Positions 15,595-21,485 of a stretch of 21,485 nucleotides of DNA are shown here, in pieces. Under the pieces are notes generated by a model. The model was not told the DNA's origin. It saw only the letters and a list, made by a program, of their open reading frames with translations, and made no database searches. Numbering within the stretch: position 1 is the first letter of the stretch; each line of letters begins with the position of its first letter. This DNA comes from Clostridia bacterium (lineage in GTDB: Bacteria; Bacillota_A; Clostridia; Oscillospirales; CAG-272), in assembly GCA_017626655.1 (NCBI GenBank), contig JAGAIH010000154.1:1-21485 (forward strand), in the 5' to 3' direction. A program made the translations under genes and the position numbers.

Positions 15595-15915
15595 TCACCA
15601 TTCGTCGTCATCGTAGAAGCTACGCTCTTCTTCCTCTTCTTCTCGGCGGCGCTCTTCTTCCTCTTCCTCCTCGCGGCGGCGCTCTTCCTCTTCTTCCTCA
15701 CGGCGGCGCTCTTCCTCTTCTTCTTCCGCGCGGCGACGTTCCTCTTCCTCTTCCTCTTCGTCGTCTTCCTCGCGACGGCGGCGTTCCTCCTCTTTTTCTT
15801 GACGGTACTCGCTGTCGTCCCAGTTGTCTACGTATCTGCCTTGCGTCCAGCTGTATCCGTCCTCATCAATATCCTCGTACCGTTTGGTATCGTAATTATA
15901 GCACCATTTTGACAT
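15595..15915 (-). CDS. Small protein with Glu/Arg single alpha-helix
   Basis: The 106-residue product starts at ATG 15915, with AAAGGAG at 15923-15929; a longer frame from 15975 has no RBS. The N-terminus (about 1-36) is rich in Tyr, Trp and Asp (MSKWCYNYDTKRY), then residues 39-98 are blocks of five to seven Glu followed by three Arg, ending in SFYDDDEW. The E/R block pattern is typical of stable single alpha-helix (SAH) domains, which stay helical without a partner (established for the class; here inferred). No membrane segment or enzyme motif. It lies 35 bp before the GH43 gene and may be co-transcribed with it. Family and function are not recognised; a scaffold, spacer or charged binding role is possible. 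Confidence 0.72.
   Translation of the reverse strand: MSKWCYNYDTKRYEDIDEDGYSWTQGRYVDNWDDSEYRQEKEEERRRREEDDEEEEEEERRRAEEEEEERRREEEEEERRREEEEEEERRREEEEEERSFYDDDEW
15622..15801 (-). repeat. Coding repeat of Glu-rich blocks with Arg triplets
   Basis: About six imperfect units of 24-33 bases encode E5-7 followed by RRR. Unit length varies by one codon. It makes up more than half of the small gene at 15595-15915. Confidence 0.85.
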
Positions 15916-16046
15916 TTCCAGACTCCTTTCATATGCGTGTGATATCGAAAACCATGGTGATAAACGTTGTGTCATCCGGAAGAAAGACAGCGCAAAAGCG
16001 CGCCCTTCCCCCCGACGCGAACGTCCTTCGGTTCAGTTCTTTCCGC

Positions 16047-16946
16047 TCACTCCTCAAAGCATCCGTAGCTCTCCAGCACGCACTTGCCAACCTCATACAT
16101 GAGCCGTTCGGCGGCCTGCTTGAGGGCCAGGGGAGCCTGAGCCAGGCGTTCGTCGGCGGGGTAGGGCCTTCTTTTATCGGCGGAGGTGAAGATACCGCCC
16201 ACCTCGAAGGTGAAGTAGCCCTCGTAGCCGATGTCCCGAAGACCGTGCATGACGGTGTCCAGATTCATGGTACCCAGGAAGGGGAGAAGGTGGGAGTCGG
16301 TGTCTCCCAGGTTGTCCTGGATGTGCAGGGCGCGGACGTGGCTCCCCAGAAGGCGCAGCTCCTCGTCCTGGGGCATCTCCTGTAGGTTAGCATGGCCCGC
16401 GTCCCAGACGGCGTGGAAGAGGGGGTGATCCACCAGCTCGATGAGGCGCAGAAGGTCGGAGGCGTTGTCGATCCAGTAGAGGCCGGGGACGCACATCCGG
16501 TTGAAGTTCTCCACCAGGATGTTGACGCCGTACCTCTCCGCCCGCTCCAGGATGGGGGCGTAGAACGCCTTGTTGGCGGCCATGGTCTCGTCCACCGTAA
16601 GGCCGGGGGCATACCCCGAGTGGACCACCAGGTTGGGGATGCCCCAGGCACCGCAGGCGTCCACACAGCGGATGGTATCGGCGATAAATCGACCGCCGTC
16701 ATCGGCCAAGGGGCTTCCCATGGGGGAGTGGGCTTGAACCAGCTTTATGCCCAGCTCGTCGGCGGCGCGGTGGATCTTCTCAAAGTAGGCTTCATAGTTC
16801 TCGGAGAAAGCCCCTATGCGGTGGCTGTAGTCACAGCCGAAGCTGTAGTCGGCGTAGCGGAAGCCTGCCTCGCGGATGTAGCGGAGACACTCGGCCCGGT
16901 CATGGGTATAGCCGAGAAAATCGCTCGTGGTGGTTGCCAGCTTCAT
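16047..16946 (-). CDS. Sugar phosphate isomerase/epimerase-like TIM barrel (AP endonuclease 2 fold)
   Basis: The 299-residue product starts at ATG 16946, with AAGGAAAA upstream; the frame could be extended to 17021, but that part is Pro-rich and lacks an RBS. The sequence follows the xylose-isomerase-like barrel pattern, with likely metal ligands E146 (NILVENFNR), D182 and H185 (WDAGHANLQ), H208 (LHIQDNLGD) and E248 (YFTFEVGG), plus HSGYAPG at 109-115. These fit the IolE/DTE-like group of sugar isomerases, epimerases and dehydratases; the exact substrate cannot be read from sequence. No signal peptide. It lies upstream of the SAH and GH genes on the same strand, fitting catabolism of released monosaccharides. 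Spacers of 131 bp and 178 bp leave room for separate promoters, but none was recognised. Confidence 0.87.
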   Translation of the reverse strand: MKLATTTSDFLGYTHDRAECLRYIREAGFRYADYSFGCDYSHRIGAFSENYEAYFEKIHRAADELGIKLVQAHSPMGSPLADDGGRFIADTIRCVDACGAWGIPNLVVHSGYAPGLTVDETMAANKAFYAPILERAERYGVNILVENFNRMCVPGLYWIDNASDLLRLIELVDHPLFHAVWDAGHANLQEMPQDEELRLLGSHVRALHIQDNLGDTDSHLLPFLGTMNLDTVMHGLRDIGYEGYFTFEVGGIFTSADKRRPYPADERLAQAPLALKQAAERLMYEVGKCVLESYGCFEE

Positions 16947-17124
16947 GGTATTTTCCTTGCCTTTCTTGGAGTTGTTTGGAGATCGAAGGGGCGGGAGCGG
17001 TTCCCGTGGGAGCAGGATCACCGCGGAAGTCGGTGGCTCCTCGACAGGGTAAGCGCTATGGGCTCAACAGGGATGACCCGGGGATGCGTTTTCCCGTCAG
17101 CCGCGATCTTTCCGATCTTATCTC

Positions 17125-17616
17125 TTATCGCGGTAACCTCTCCAGCTCCTCCCGCAGAAACTCCCGCCCGTAGAGCTTGCGGGCCCGGGTCAGCTCTCCC
17201 GCGATGCGGCGACGACAGCCTCGGGCCTCGGGAGCGGCGAGGATGAGGGGGATATTGTGGAAGGCGTCGGCTACCGTCCCCGCGTTCTCGAAGTCTCCCG
17301 CCTTCAGACGGCTGAAGATGGCCTCAAAGGCGGCGCGGAGCATGGGGTAGATGGGATGGTCGGGGGCGAAGATCCTCCCGTGACAGGCATACACGTTGTC
17401 GGTGTCCAGCCAGTACCAGCGCTCCCGATCCAGCTCGGGGGCAGGGCGGAGAGCGCGGCGGACGGTATTGCCGCCGACCGTGGGCTCGAAGTCCCAGTGA
17501 GAGAACAGATCCAGCAGGCGGACGGCGACGGCGTAGCTCTCCCTGCTGTCGGGGGCATGACGGATATGAACGAATACGGAATGAAGATCGTAGAGATCGT
17601 GGGTGGTCAGCAGCAT
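17125..17616 (-). CDS. Protein of unknown function
   Basis: The 163-residue product starts at ATG 17616, with AAGGAGG at 17623-17629. It overlaps the end of the HAD phosphatase gene by 10 bases, so translation of the two is probably coupled. The sequence is soluble, with no signal peptide, membrane segment or low-complexity tract. Notable parts are LHSVFVHIRHAPDS near 11-24, RWYWLDTDN near 66-74 and a helical, basic C-terminal part (about 90-163). I do not recognise the family. The tight overlap suggests it may serve the same pathway as the phosphatase. Confidence 0.75.
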   Translation of the reverse strand: MLLTTHDLYDLHSVFVHIRHAPDSRESYAVAVRLLDLFSHWDFEPTVGGNTVRRALRPAPELDRERWYWLDTDNVYACHGRIFAPDHPIYPMLRAAFEAIFSRLKAGDFENAGTVADAFHNIPLILAAPEARGCRRRIAGELTRARKLYGREFLREELERLPR

Positions 17617-18290
17617 GATAGGCCTCCTTCCCGCATAATGATGGACAGGATATCCTCCACCGCCGGGGCGATGTGGGTCGCGCCCGCCGTCTCCAGCTCG
17701 GCGCGGTCGCCGTAGCCGAAGAGGACGCCGATGGAGTCCAGGCCGTTCTCCTTGGCGCCCCGGATATCCTGGCGGCGGTCTCCCACCATAACGGTGGCGG
17801 CCTTGCTCACGGCGATCCCCTTCTCGGTCTCCAGGCTCTCCAGAGCATAGGCGATGACGTCGCCCTTTCTGGAGCGGGAGGAGTCCATGGTAGCCCCCGC
17901 GATGAGGTCGAAGTAGCCGTCCAGACCGAACCGGACCAGGATGCGGCGAGCGAACTCCTCGGGCTTGGAGGTGGCCAGAGCCACCGTCTTGCCGTGGGCC
18001 TTGAGGCTCTTCAGAAGCTCCTCGATGCCGTCGTAGACCCGATTCTCAAAGATCCCCCTGTCGCGGAAATACGCGCGGTAGGCCACGATAGCGGCGTCGG
18101 CATCCTCGGGGGTGAAGCCGTAGTATTCCATGAAGGAGTCCTTCAGCGGCGGGCCGATGAAGCGATACAGCTCGGTACGGTCAGCCACCGTGATGCCCCA
18201 CCCGGACAGGGCGTAGGCCACCGAGTTGGTGATGCCCTCCCCGGGGTCGGTGAGGGTGCCGTCGAGGTCGAAGAGGATGATGTCGTACAT
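17607..18290 (-). CDS. HAD-family phosphatase (phosphoglycolate phosphatase-like)
   Basis: The 227-residue product starts at ATG 18290, with AAAGGAG upstream. HAD motifs are in order: DLDGT at 8-12 (D8 nucleophile, D10 acid/base), ATSKP at 106-110 (motif II), RKGD with K142 (motif III) and VMVGDRRQDI at 167-176 (motif IV, D171 and D175). The cap region between motifs I and II is helical, as in the Gph/PgpH-type subgroup. It probably hydrolyses a small phosphorylated metabolite such as a sugar phosphate or phosphoglycolate; specificity is unknown. It is the first gene of the minus-strand operon, divergent from mntP, and is likely transcribed from the extended -10 promoter at 18322. Confidence 0.9.
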   Translation of the reverse strand: MYDIILFDLDGTLTDPGEGITNSVAYALSGWGITVADRTELYRFIGPPLKDSFMEYYGFTPEDADAAIVAYRAYFRDRGIFENRVYDGIEELLKSLKAHGKTVALATSKPEEFARRILVRFGLDGYFDLIAGATMDSSRSRKGDVIAYALESLETEKGIAVSKAATVMVGDRRQDIRGAKENGLDSIGVLFGYGDRAELETAGATHIAPAVEDILSIIMREGGLSCC

Positions 18291-18321
18291 GGGCGGCTCC
18301 TTTCGCGGTCTTACTTACCTC

Positions 18322-18329
18322 ATTGTATC
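18322..18329 (-). promoter_or_regulatory. Possible extended -10 promoter for the HAD operon
   Basis: TGATACAAT on the minus strand has the extended -10 TG-N before TACAAT, about 30 bases upstream of ATG 18290. No good -35 hexamer is seen at the right distance, so this is tentative. Confidence 0.4.
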
Positions 18330-18407
18330 ATGAAATTATGTCCTCCGTGTGACCAAAGCCCCTCCGTCGGGCAACTTGCCGTCGCGTTTCGCTTTCATAA
18401 AAAACAC

Positions 18408-18436
18408 TTGACAACAAAAGAAAACTGTGCTATAAT
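18408..18436 (+). promoter_or_regulatory. Consensus sigma-A promoter of mntP
   Basis: TTGACA (18408-18413), a 17-base spacer and TATAAT (18431-18436) form a perfect consensus. Transcription would start near 18443, only about 42 bases before the mntP ATG, too short for a manganese (yybP-ykoY) riboswitch. Confidence 0.85.
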
Positions 18437-18484
18437 AATATTTTGTACGCTTACCGTACCATCATTCCATCTGCGGAGGTCCTC

Positions 18485-19066
18485 ATGACGCTCTTCGAGT
18501 TATTCATATTGGCCGTGGGTCTGTCCATGGACGCCATGGCGGTGGCGATCTGCAAGGGCCTCTCGGTCCAAAGGCTGAAGGTCAAGCACGCCATCATCAC
18601 GGGCCTGTACTTCGGCGGCTTCCAGGCGGGGATGCCCCTCATCGGGTACTTCCTCGGTCGTCAGTTCAGCGAGTATATCGTGGCCTTTGACCATTGGATC
18701 GCCTTCGTCCTCCTGGGGCTGATCGGCGCCAACATGATCAAGGAGTCCTTCGGAAAGGCCGAGGCGTGCGACTGCTCCTTCTGCCCCAAGGCCATGCTCC
18801 CCATGGCGGTGGCTACCAGCATCGATGCCCTGGCTGTGGGAGTGACCTTCGCCTTCCTGAACGTCAGCATCATTCCCGCCGTGTCCTTCATCGGGGTCAT
18901 CACCTTCGCCCTGTCGGCGGTGGGGGTGTATATCGGCCATCTGTTCGGAGCCAGGTTCAAGTCCAAGGCAGAGCTGGTGGGGGGCATCGTTTTGATCCTC
19001 ATGGGGTGCAAGATCCTTTTCGAGCATCTGGGGTTGTTGGAGCGCTTCTTCTCCCGGTTCGGTTGA
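18485..19066 (+). CDS. mntP: Manganese efflux pump MntP
   Basis: The 193-residue product starts at ATG 18485, with GGAGGT at 18475-18480; a longer frame from 18443 begins at the predicted transcript start and is rejected. It shows the MntP (YebN/DUF204) layout: six hydrophobic segments in two halves, each opening with a conserved Asp motif, SMDAMAV (D16) and SIDALAV (D114), matching the acidic residues needed for Mn2+ export. A Cys/Lys-rich cytoplasmic loop (CDCSFCPK near 95-102) joins the halves. Length fits the family (about 185-190). It exports manganese across the cytoplasmic membrane and protects against Mn overload. It has its own strong promoter and no riboswitch is visible, so it may be constitutive or controlled by a repressor binding near 18445. 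Confidence 0.95.
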   Translation: MTLFELFILAVGLSMDAMAVAICKGLSVQRLKVKHAIITGLYFGGFQAGMPLIGYFLGRQFSEYIVAFDHWIAFVLLGLIGANMIKESFGKAEACDCSFCPKAMLPMAVATSIDALAVGVTFAFLNVSIIPAVSFIGVITFALSAVGVYIGHLFGARFKSKAELVGGIVLILMGCKILFEHLGLLERFFSRFG

Positions 19067-19117
19067 GAGGGAGATCCATTTTACACGATCTATTTGTCTG
19101 TCTTACAAGTTTTTTTC

Positions 19118-19146
19118 TTGACAAATCCTACCATCCATGCTATACT
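19118..19146 (+). promoter_or_regulatory. Sigma-A promoter of the solute-binding protein gene
   Basis: TTGACA (19118-19123), a 17-base spacer and TATACT (19141-19146) give one mismatch to consensus. The likely transcript start is near 19150-19154, at the foot of the hairpin that follows. Confidence 0.8.
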
Positions 19147-19149
19147 GAA

Positions 19150-19181
19150 GGCGGTATCCTTTTCGGGTACCGCCTATTTTT
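19150..19181 (+). terminator. Hairpin with T-run at the 5' end of the solute-binding protein mRNA
   Basis: GGCGGTA (19150-19156) pairs with TACCGCC (19168-19174). TCC/GGG extends the stem to a TTTTC loop, and TATTTTT follows. It lies between the promoter and the RBS. It may end mntP read-through, attenuate the downstream gene, or act as a 5' stabilising stem; sequence alone does not decide. Confidence 0.55.
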
Positions 19182-19198
19182 GGATCAAGGAGGCCACC

Positions 19199-20656
19199 AT
19201 GACCAACCTGAAACGCCTGATCGCCGCCGTCCTGGCGGGACTCATGCTGCTCCCCCTCGCCGCCTGCGGCACAAGCACCGAGGATCCCGCCGACACCCCC
19301 GACCAGACCACCGAGGCCGCCACCGAGGCCGAGACCGACTTTTTCCCGAGCGTGGAGAAGACCGACTACCAGGGCGAGGTCTTCCGCATGGTGGGCTTCA
19401 ACACCCCCGGCACCTGGTACTACGCCGAGTCCACAAGCAACGAGCAGGGCAGCGTCCACGTCCTCAACAACACCATCTACGAGATGAACACCCTGGTGGA
19501 GGACTACCTGGGCATCTCCATCGAGTACGAGCACGTGGATACCATCGTCACGGGCGGTGAGGTATTCGATACCGTCCAGCCCTCCGTCATGTCGGGCGAC
19601 GACGACTACCAGCTCTGCATCCTCCATCCCTACTACAGCTACGTCAATTTCATCACCCAGAACTACGCCCTGGATTTTCAAGAGCTGCCCGACTTCGACC
19701 CCGATCAGCCTTACTGGAACGCCGAGGTCATGGAGCGCCTCTCCATCAATGGCCACCGATTCATCGGTCTGGGCGACTTCTGCGAGTATTCCATCAATAT
19801 GATCTACTGCAACAAGGATAAGCTCACCGAGGCGGGCCGCGTGGTCCCCTATGAGTCTGTCCGCAACGGCACCTGGACCCTGGACGAGTTCTTCGCCCTG
19901 ACCGCAGGCCTCTACGCCGACGACGGCGACGGCCGCCGCAACAACAAGGATACCTACGGCTTCGCCGCCCTGTGGGACGCCAACGGCTCGGCCTTCATGC
20001 AGGGCTGTGACATCTACGTGGCCACCCGCAACGAGGCGGACACCTTCGAGCTGTCCCTCTACGACGACCGCCTGGAGGATATGTACGAAAAGCTCTACAA
20101 CTGGTCCAAGGACGAAAGCACCTATATGTGGAGCTTCGGCGAGCGCGCCAACCCCTCCATCACCATAGATTTCCTGGACGGCAACGCCTACTTCACCCAC
20201 GATAAGCTGGGCACCATCTACCTGGAGGCCGAGTTTGCCCTGGGTATGCTCCCCATGCCCAAGTACGACGCGGGCCAGGCCGAGTATAGCCACGTCAACT
20301 GGGGCAACAACATCGTCATCCCCTGCACCGTCCGCAACAAGGACATGGTGGGGCAGGTTCTGGAGCTGATGGGCTACTACTCCAAGACCCTGGTCCAAGA
20401 GAAGTACTACGACGAGGTGCTACAGCTCCGCGTCTCCGAGGCGCCCGACGACCGCGATATGGTGGAGCTGATCTACAACACGGTGGTCTTCGATCCCGGT
20501 ATCGCCTTCTGTGATGGCAACAATCAGCTCTGGAACCTGGTCTACCTGCCCTGCTTCGCCATCCTCCAGAACAACAAGAGCGTCTCCTCCTACTACAAGG
20601 CCAACTCCCGCGGCGCCCAGCGCTGGCTGGATAACCTGTTCACCAAGGTTGAGTGA
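19199..20656 (+). CDS. Lipoprotein solute-binding protein of an ABC sugar transporter (family 1-like)
   Basis: The 485-residue product starts at ATG 19199, with AAGGAGG at 19187-19193. A signal peptide with lipobox LAAC ends at C23, predicting a lipoprotein tethered to the outer face of the membrane. A Thr/Glu/Ala-rich linker (about 25-48) precedes a two-lobed binding domain of the extracellular solute-binding family 1 type, with segments such as YQLCILHPYYSYVNF, FCEYSINMIYCNKDKL and the WTLDEFFALT hinge-like motif. Such proteins deliver oligosaccharides to ABC permeases. No permease or ATPase gene follows; the next gene is convergent, so it must share a transporter encoded elsewhere. Codons are strongly C/G-ending. 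Ligand unknown. Confidence 0.88.
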   Translation: MTNLKRLIAAVLAGLMLLPLAACGTSTEDPADTPDQTTEAATEAETDFFPSVEKTDYQGEVFRMVGFNTPGTWYYAESTSNEQGSVHVLNNTIYEMNTLVEDYLGISIEYEHVDTIVTGGEVFDTVQPSVMSGDDDYQLCILHPYYSYVNFITQNYALDFQELPDFDPDQPYWNAEVMERLSINGHRFIGLGDFCEYSINMIYCNKDKLTEAGRVVPYESVRNGTWTLDEFFALTAGLYADDGDGRRNNKDTYGFAALWDANGSAFMQGCDIYVATRNEADTFELSLYDDRLEDMYEKLYNWSKDESTYMWSFGERANPSITIDFLDGNAYFTHDKLGTIYLEAEFALGMLPMPKYDAGQAEYSHVNWGNNIVIPCTVRNKDMVGQVLELMGYYSKTLVQEKYYDEVLQLRVSEAPDDRDMVELIYNTVVFDPGIAFCDGNNQLWNLVYLPCFAILQNNKSVSSYYKANSRGAQRWLDNLFTKVE

Positions 20657-20696
20657 TCCCATACCGATCCTCATACGGCCCCGAGATGCGGATAGA

Positions 20697-20717
20697 GGGC
20701 GCACACACAGGGCGCCC
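20697..20717. repeat. Short inverted repeat (possible interspersed REP-like element)
   Basis: GGGCGC and GCGCCC flank an ACACACAGG loop, followed by CCTAC. The style resembles short palindromic repeats scattered in GC-rich gut Clostridia genomes. Only one copy is in the window, so its repeated nature is unproven here. Confidence 0.35.
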
Positions 20718-20774
20718 CTACCCGACCGTTCCAATGCCGGGAAAGAGGATGGGTACGATCCCCCCAAAAGAACA

Positions 20775-20818
20775 AAAGACCGTTGCCGATGGCTCTCGCT
20801 GTCGGCAACGGTCTTTTT
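20775..20818. terminator. Strong bidirectional terminator
   Basis: A 15-bp stem (AAAGACCGTTGCCGA with its complement, 12-base loop) is followed by T-runs on both strands. It lies between the ends of the solute-binding gene (plus) and the membrane protein gene (minus) and should stop both transcripts. Confidence 0.9.
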
Positions 20819-20859
20819 GGAAAAGATTCAAGGAAGCAAGGGGGACTTCCTCGGATGGA

Positions 20860-21485
20860 TCAACGGCCGTTCTTGCGGTTGATGTCGTCCACGAAATTGG
20901 TGGCGTCCATATCGTTCTTGGCGGGGACGCGGAGCAGCTCGCCCTCGGCGCCCATCAGCACCAGCTCGCACCACTTGACGGTCATGGTCTTGCCCGTGTT
21001 GGTGAGGGTGACGGGGGTCTCGTACTGCTCGAGGGTAGCCGAGGTGATGCCCGAGATGGCGATATGCTCGGAGAAGTCGGTGACGCCCGACTCGGCGGTG
21101 CCGTCCAGCTCGGTGAGAACCAGGGAGCGGCCCACGATCATGACGGTCTCCTTGGTGAGGAAGACGTGGGTGCGGGTGAAGCGGTCGGAGATGGGGGTGC
21201 CGTTCTTGCCCCTCTTGAAGTACTTGGCCCGATCGCTGAAATCGTAGGCCGAGATCTCAAAGGGGGCGGGCTGCTTGAGGACGATGCGCTCGTAGCCCGT
21301 CATCTCGGTGACGGAACGGTCGTAGTCCAGCAGGGCGTGATCCATCAGCTCGGCCACGTCGTTGTCCGACACGTAGCGGGCGCCGCCCACGATGAACATG
21401 ACCAGTCCGCCGACCGAGGCGAGGCCGCCCAGGATGTAGAAAATGTAGCTGTAGGTAAAATAGACCACCACAAGGCCAAGGGGGA
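20860..21485 (-). CDS. Membrane protein of unknown function (partial, N-terminus probably outside window)
   Basis: The frame is open at the right edge. A GTG at 21471 would give 203 residues but has no SD before it, so the true start is probably beyond the window. One or two hydrophobic segments (YFTYSYIFYILGGLASVGGL and following) are at the N-terminus. The rest is soluble and beta-rich: THVFLTKETVMIVG, then short strands and FVDDIN at the end. The pattern of strands followed by a C-terminal helix resembles a bacterial PH-like domain, which is inference only. It ends at the shared terminator. No catalytic motif; I do not recognise the family. Confidence 0.7.
   Translation of the reverse strand, partial: PLGLVVVYFTYSYIFYILGGLASVGGLVMFIVGGARYVSDNDVAELMDHALLDYDRSVTEMTGYERIVLKQPAPFEISAYDFSDRAKYFKRGKNGTPISDRFTRTHVFLTKETVMIVGRSLVLTELDGTAESGVTDFSEHIAISGITSATLEQYETPVTLTNTGKTMTVKWCELVLMGAEGELLRVPAKNDMDATNFVDDINRKNGR

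Larger units (their letters stand above)
18291..18484. other. Divergent promoter region between HAD gene and mntP
   Basis: This 194-bp gap contains promoters in both directions and no gene. Its T/A-rich right half carries the mntP promoter and the short palindrome GTACG-N5-CGTAC (18445-18459) near the predicted transcript start. Confidence 0.7.
20657..20859. other. Intergenic region between convergent genes
   Basis: This 203-bp gap holds an inverted repeat of the small interspersed type (20697-20717) and the shared bidirectional terminator. No gene was seen. Confidence 0.7.

Noticed and set aside
14240..15616. Long plus-strand open frame antisense to the GH43 gene
   Set aside because: The minus frame has the full GH43 triad and domain set; the plus translation shows no family.
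16947..17124. Promoter or RNA element in the 178-bp gap upstream of the isomerase gene
   Set aside because: No pair of -35/-10 hexamers and no stable hairpin with a T-run could be recognised.
18437..18484. Manganese (yybP-ykoY) riboswitch before mntP
   Set aside because: The predicted leader is only about 42 bases and lacks the conserved riboswitch core.
19103..20398. 431-residue minus-strand open frame
   Set aside because: It is the shadow of the lipoprotein gene, which has a lipobox, promoter and RBS on the plus strand.

Overview
The window looks like the chromosome of a GC-rich, anaerobic Bacillota bacterium, most likely an uncultured gut or rumen Clostridia. The basis is strong AAGGAGG-type ribosome binding sites, consensus sigma-A promoters, Gram-positive style single-anchor surface proteins, a lipobox solute-binding protein and carbohydrate genes. 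This is inference from gene style; no rRNA or marker gene is present to place it more precisely.

Region A (1-11577, minus strand) is one apparent seven-gene operon read leftwards from a perfect TTGACA-17-TATAAT promoter at 11549-11577. In transcription order it holds: a membrane-anchored transglutaminase-like protein on a Pro/Glu/Thr stalk with an LRR-like tail (9520-11460); a zinc-ribbon, two-TM protein whose cytoplasmic part is a degenerate copy of the neighbouring AAA domain (7860-9464); a one-TM McrB-like AAA+ ATPase (6283-7824); a soluble DUF2357-like coiled-coil protein (4475-6268); a two-TM McrB-like AAA+ ATPase closely related to the first (2950-4428); an anchored protein with six MBG-like repeats (1292-2935); and the start of a long anchored, acidic, repetitive protein (1-1186, running off the window). 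AAA plus DUF2357 recalls McrBC-type (type IV restriction) modules, but no nuclease is visible, the AAA proteins are membrane-tethered, and three gene products are predicted to project outside the cell. This is the candidate undescribed system: a cytoplasmic AAA machine at the membrane working with envelope or surface proteins.

Region B (11678-18290, minus strand) carries carbohydrate and housekeeping-type genes: a HAD phosphatase, an overlapping unknown gene, a TIM-barrel sugar isomerase/epimerase, a small Glu/Arg single-helix protein, a GH43-CBM32-FN3 protein and a divergent GH36-like protein. It ends in a strong hairpin terminator at 11773-11808. The genes suggest intracellular processing of plant or host oligosaccharides.

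Region C (18291-20818, plus strand) is divergent from B. It holds mntP (manganese efflux) and a lipoprotein ABC sugar-binding protein, each with its own near-perfect promoter. A bidirectional terminator at 20775-20818 separates it from a partial minus-strand membrane protein (20860-21485) that enters from the right edge.

No tRNA, rRNA, CRISPR array, insertion sequence or phage gene was recognised.
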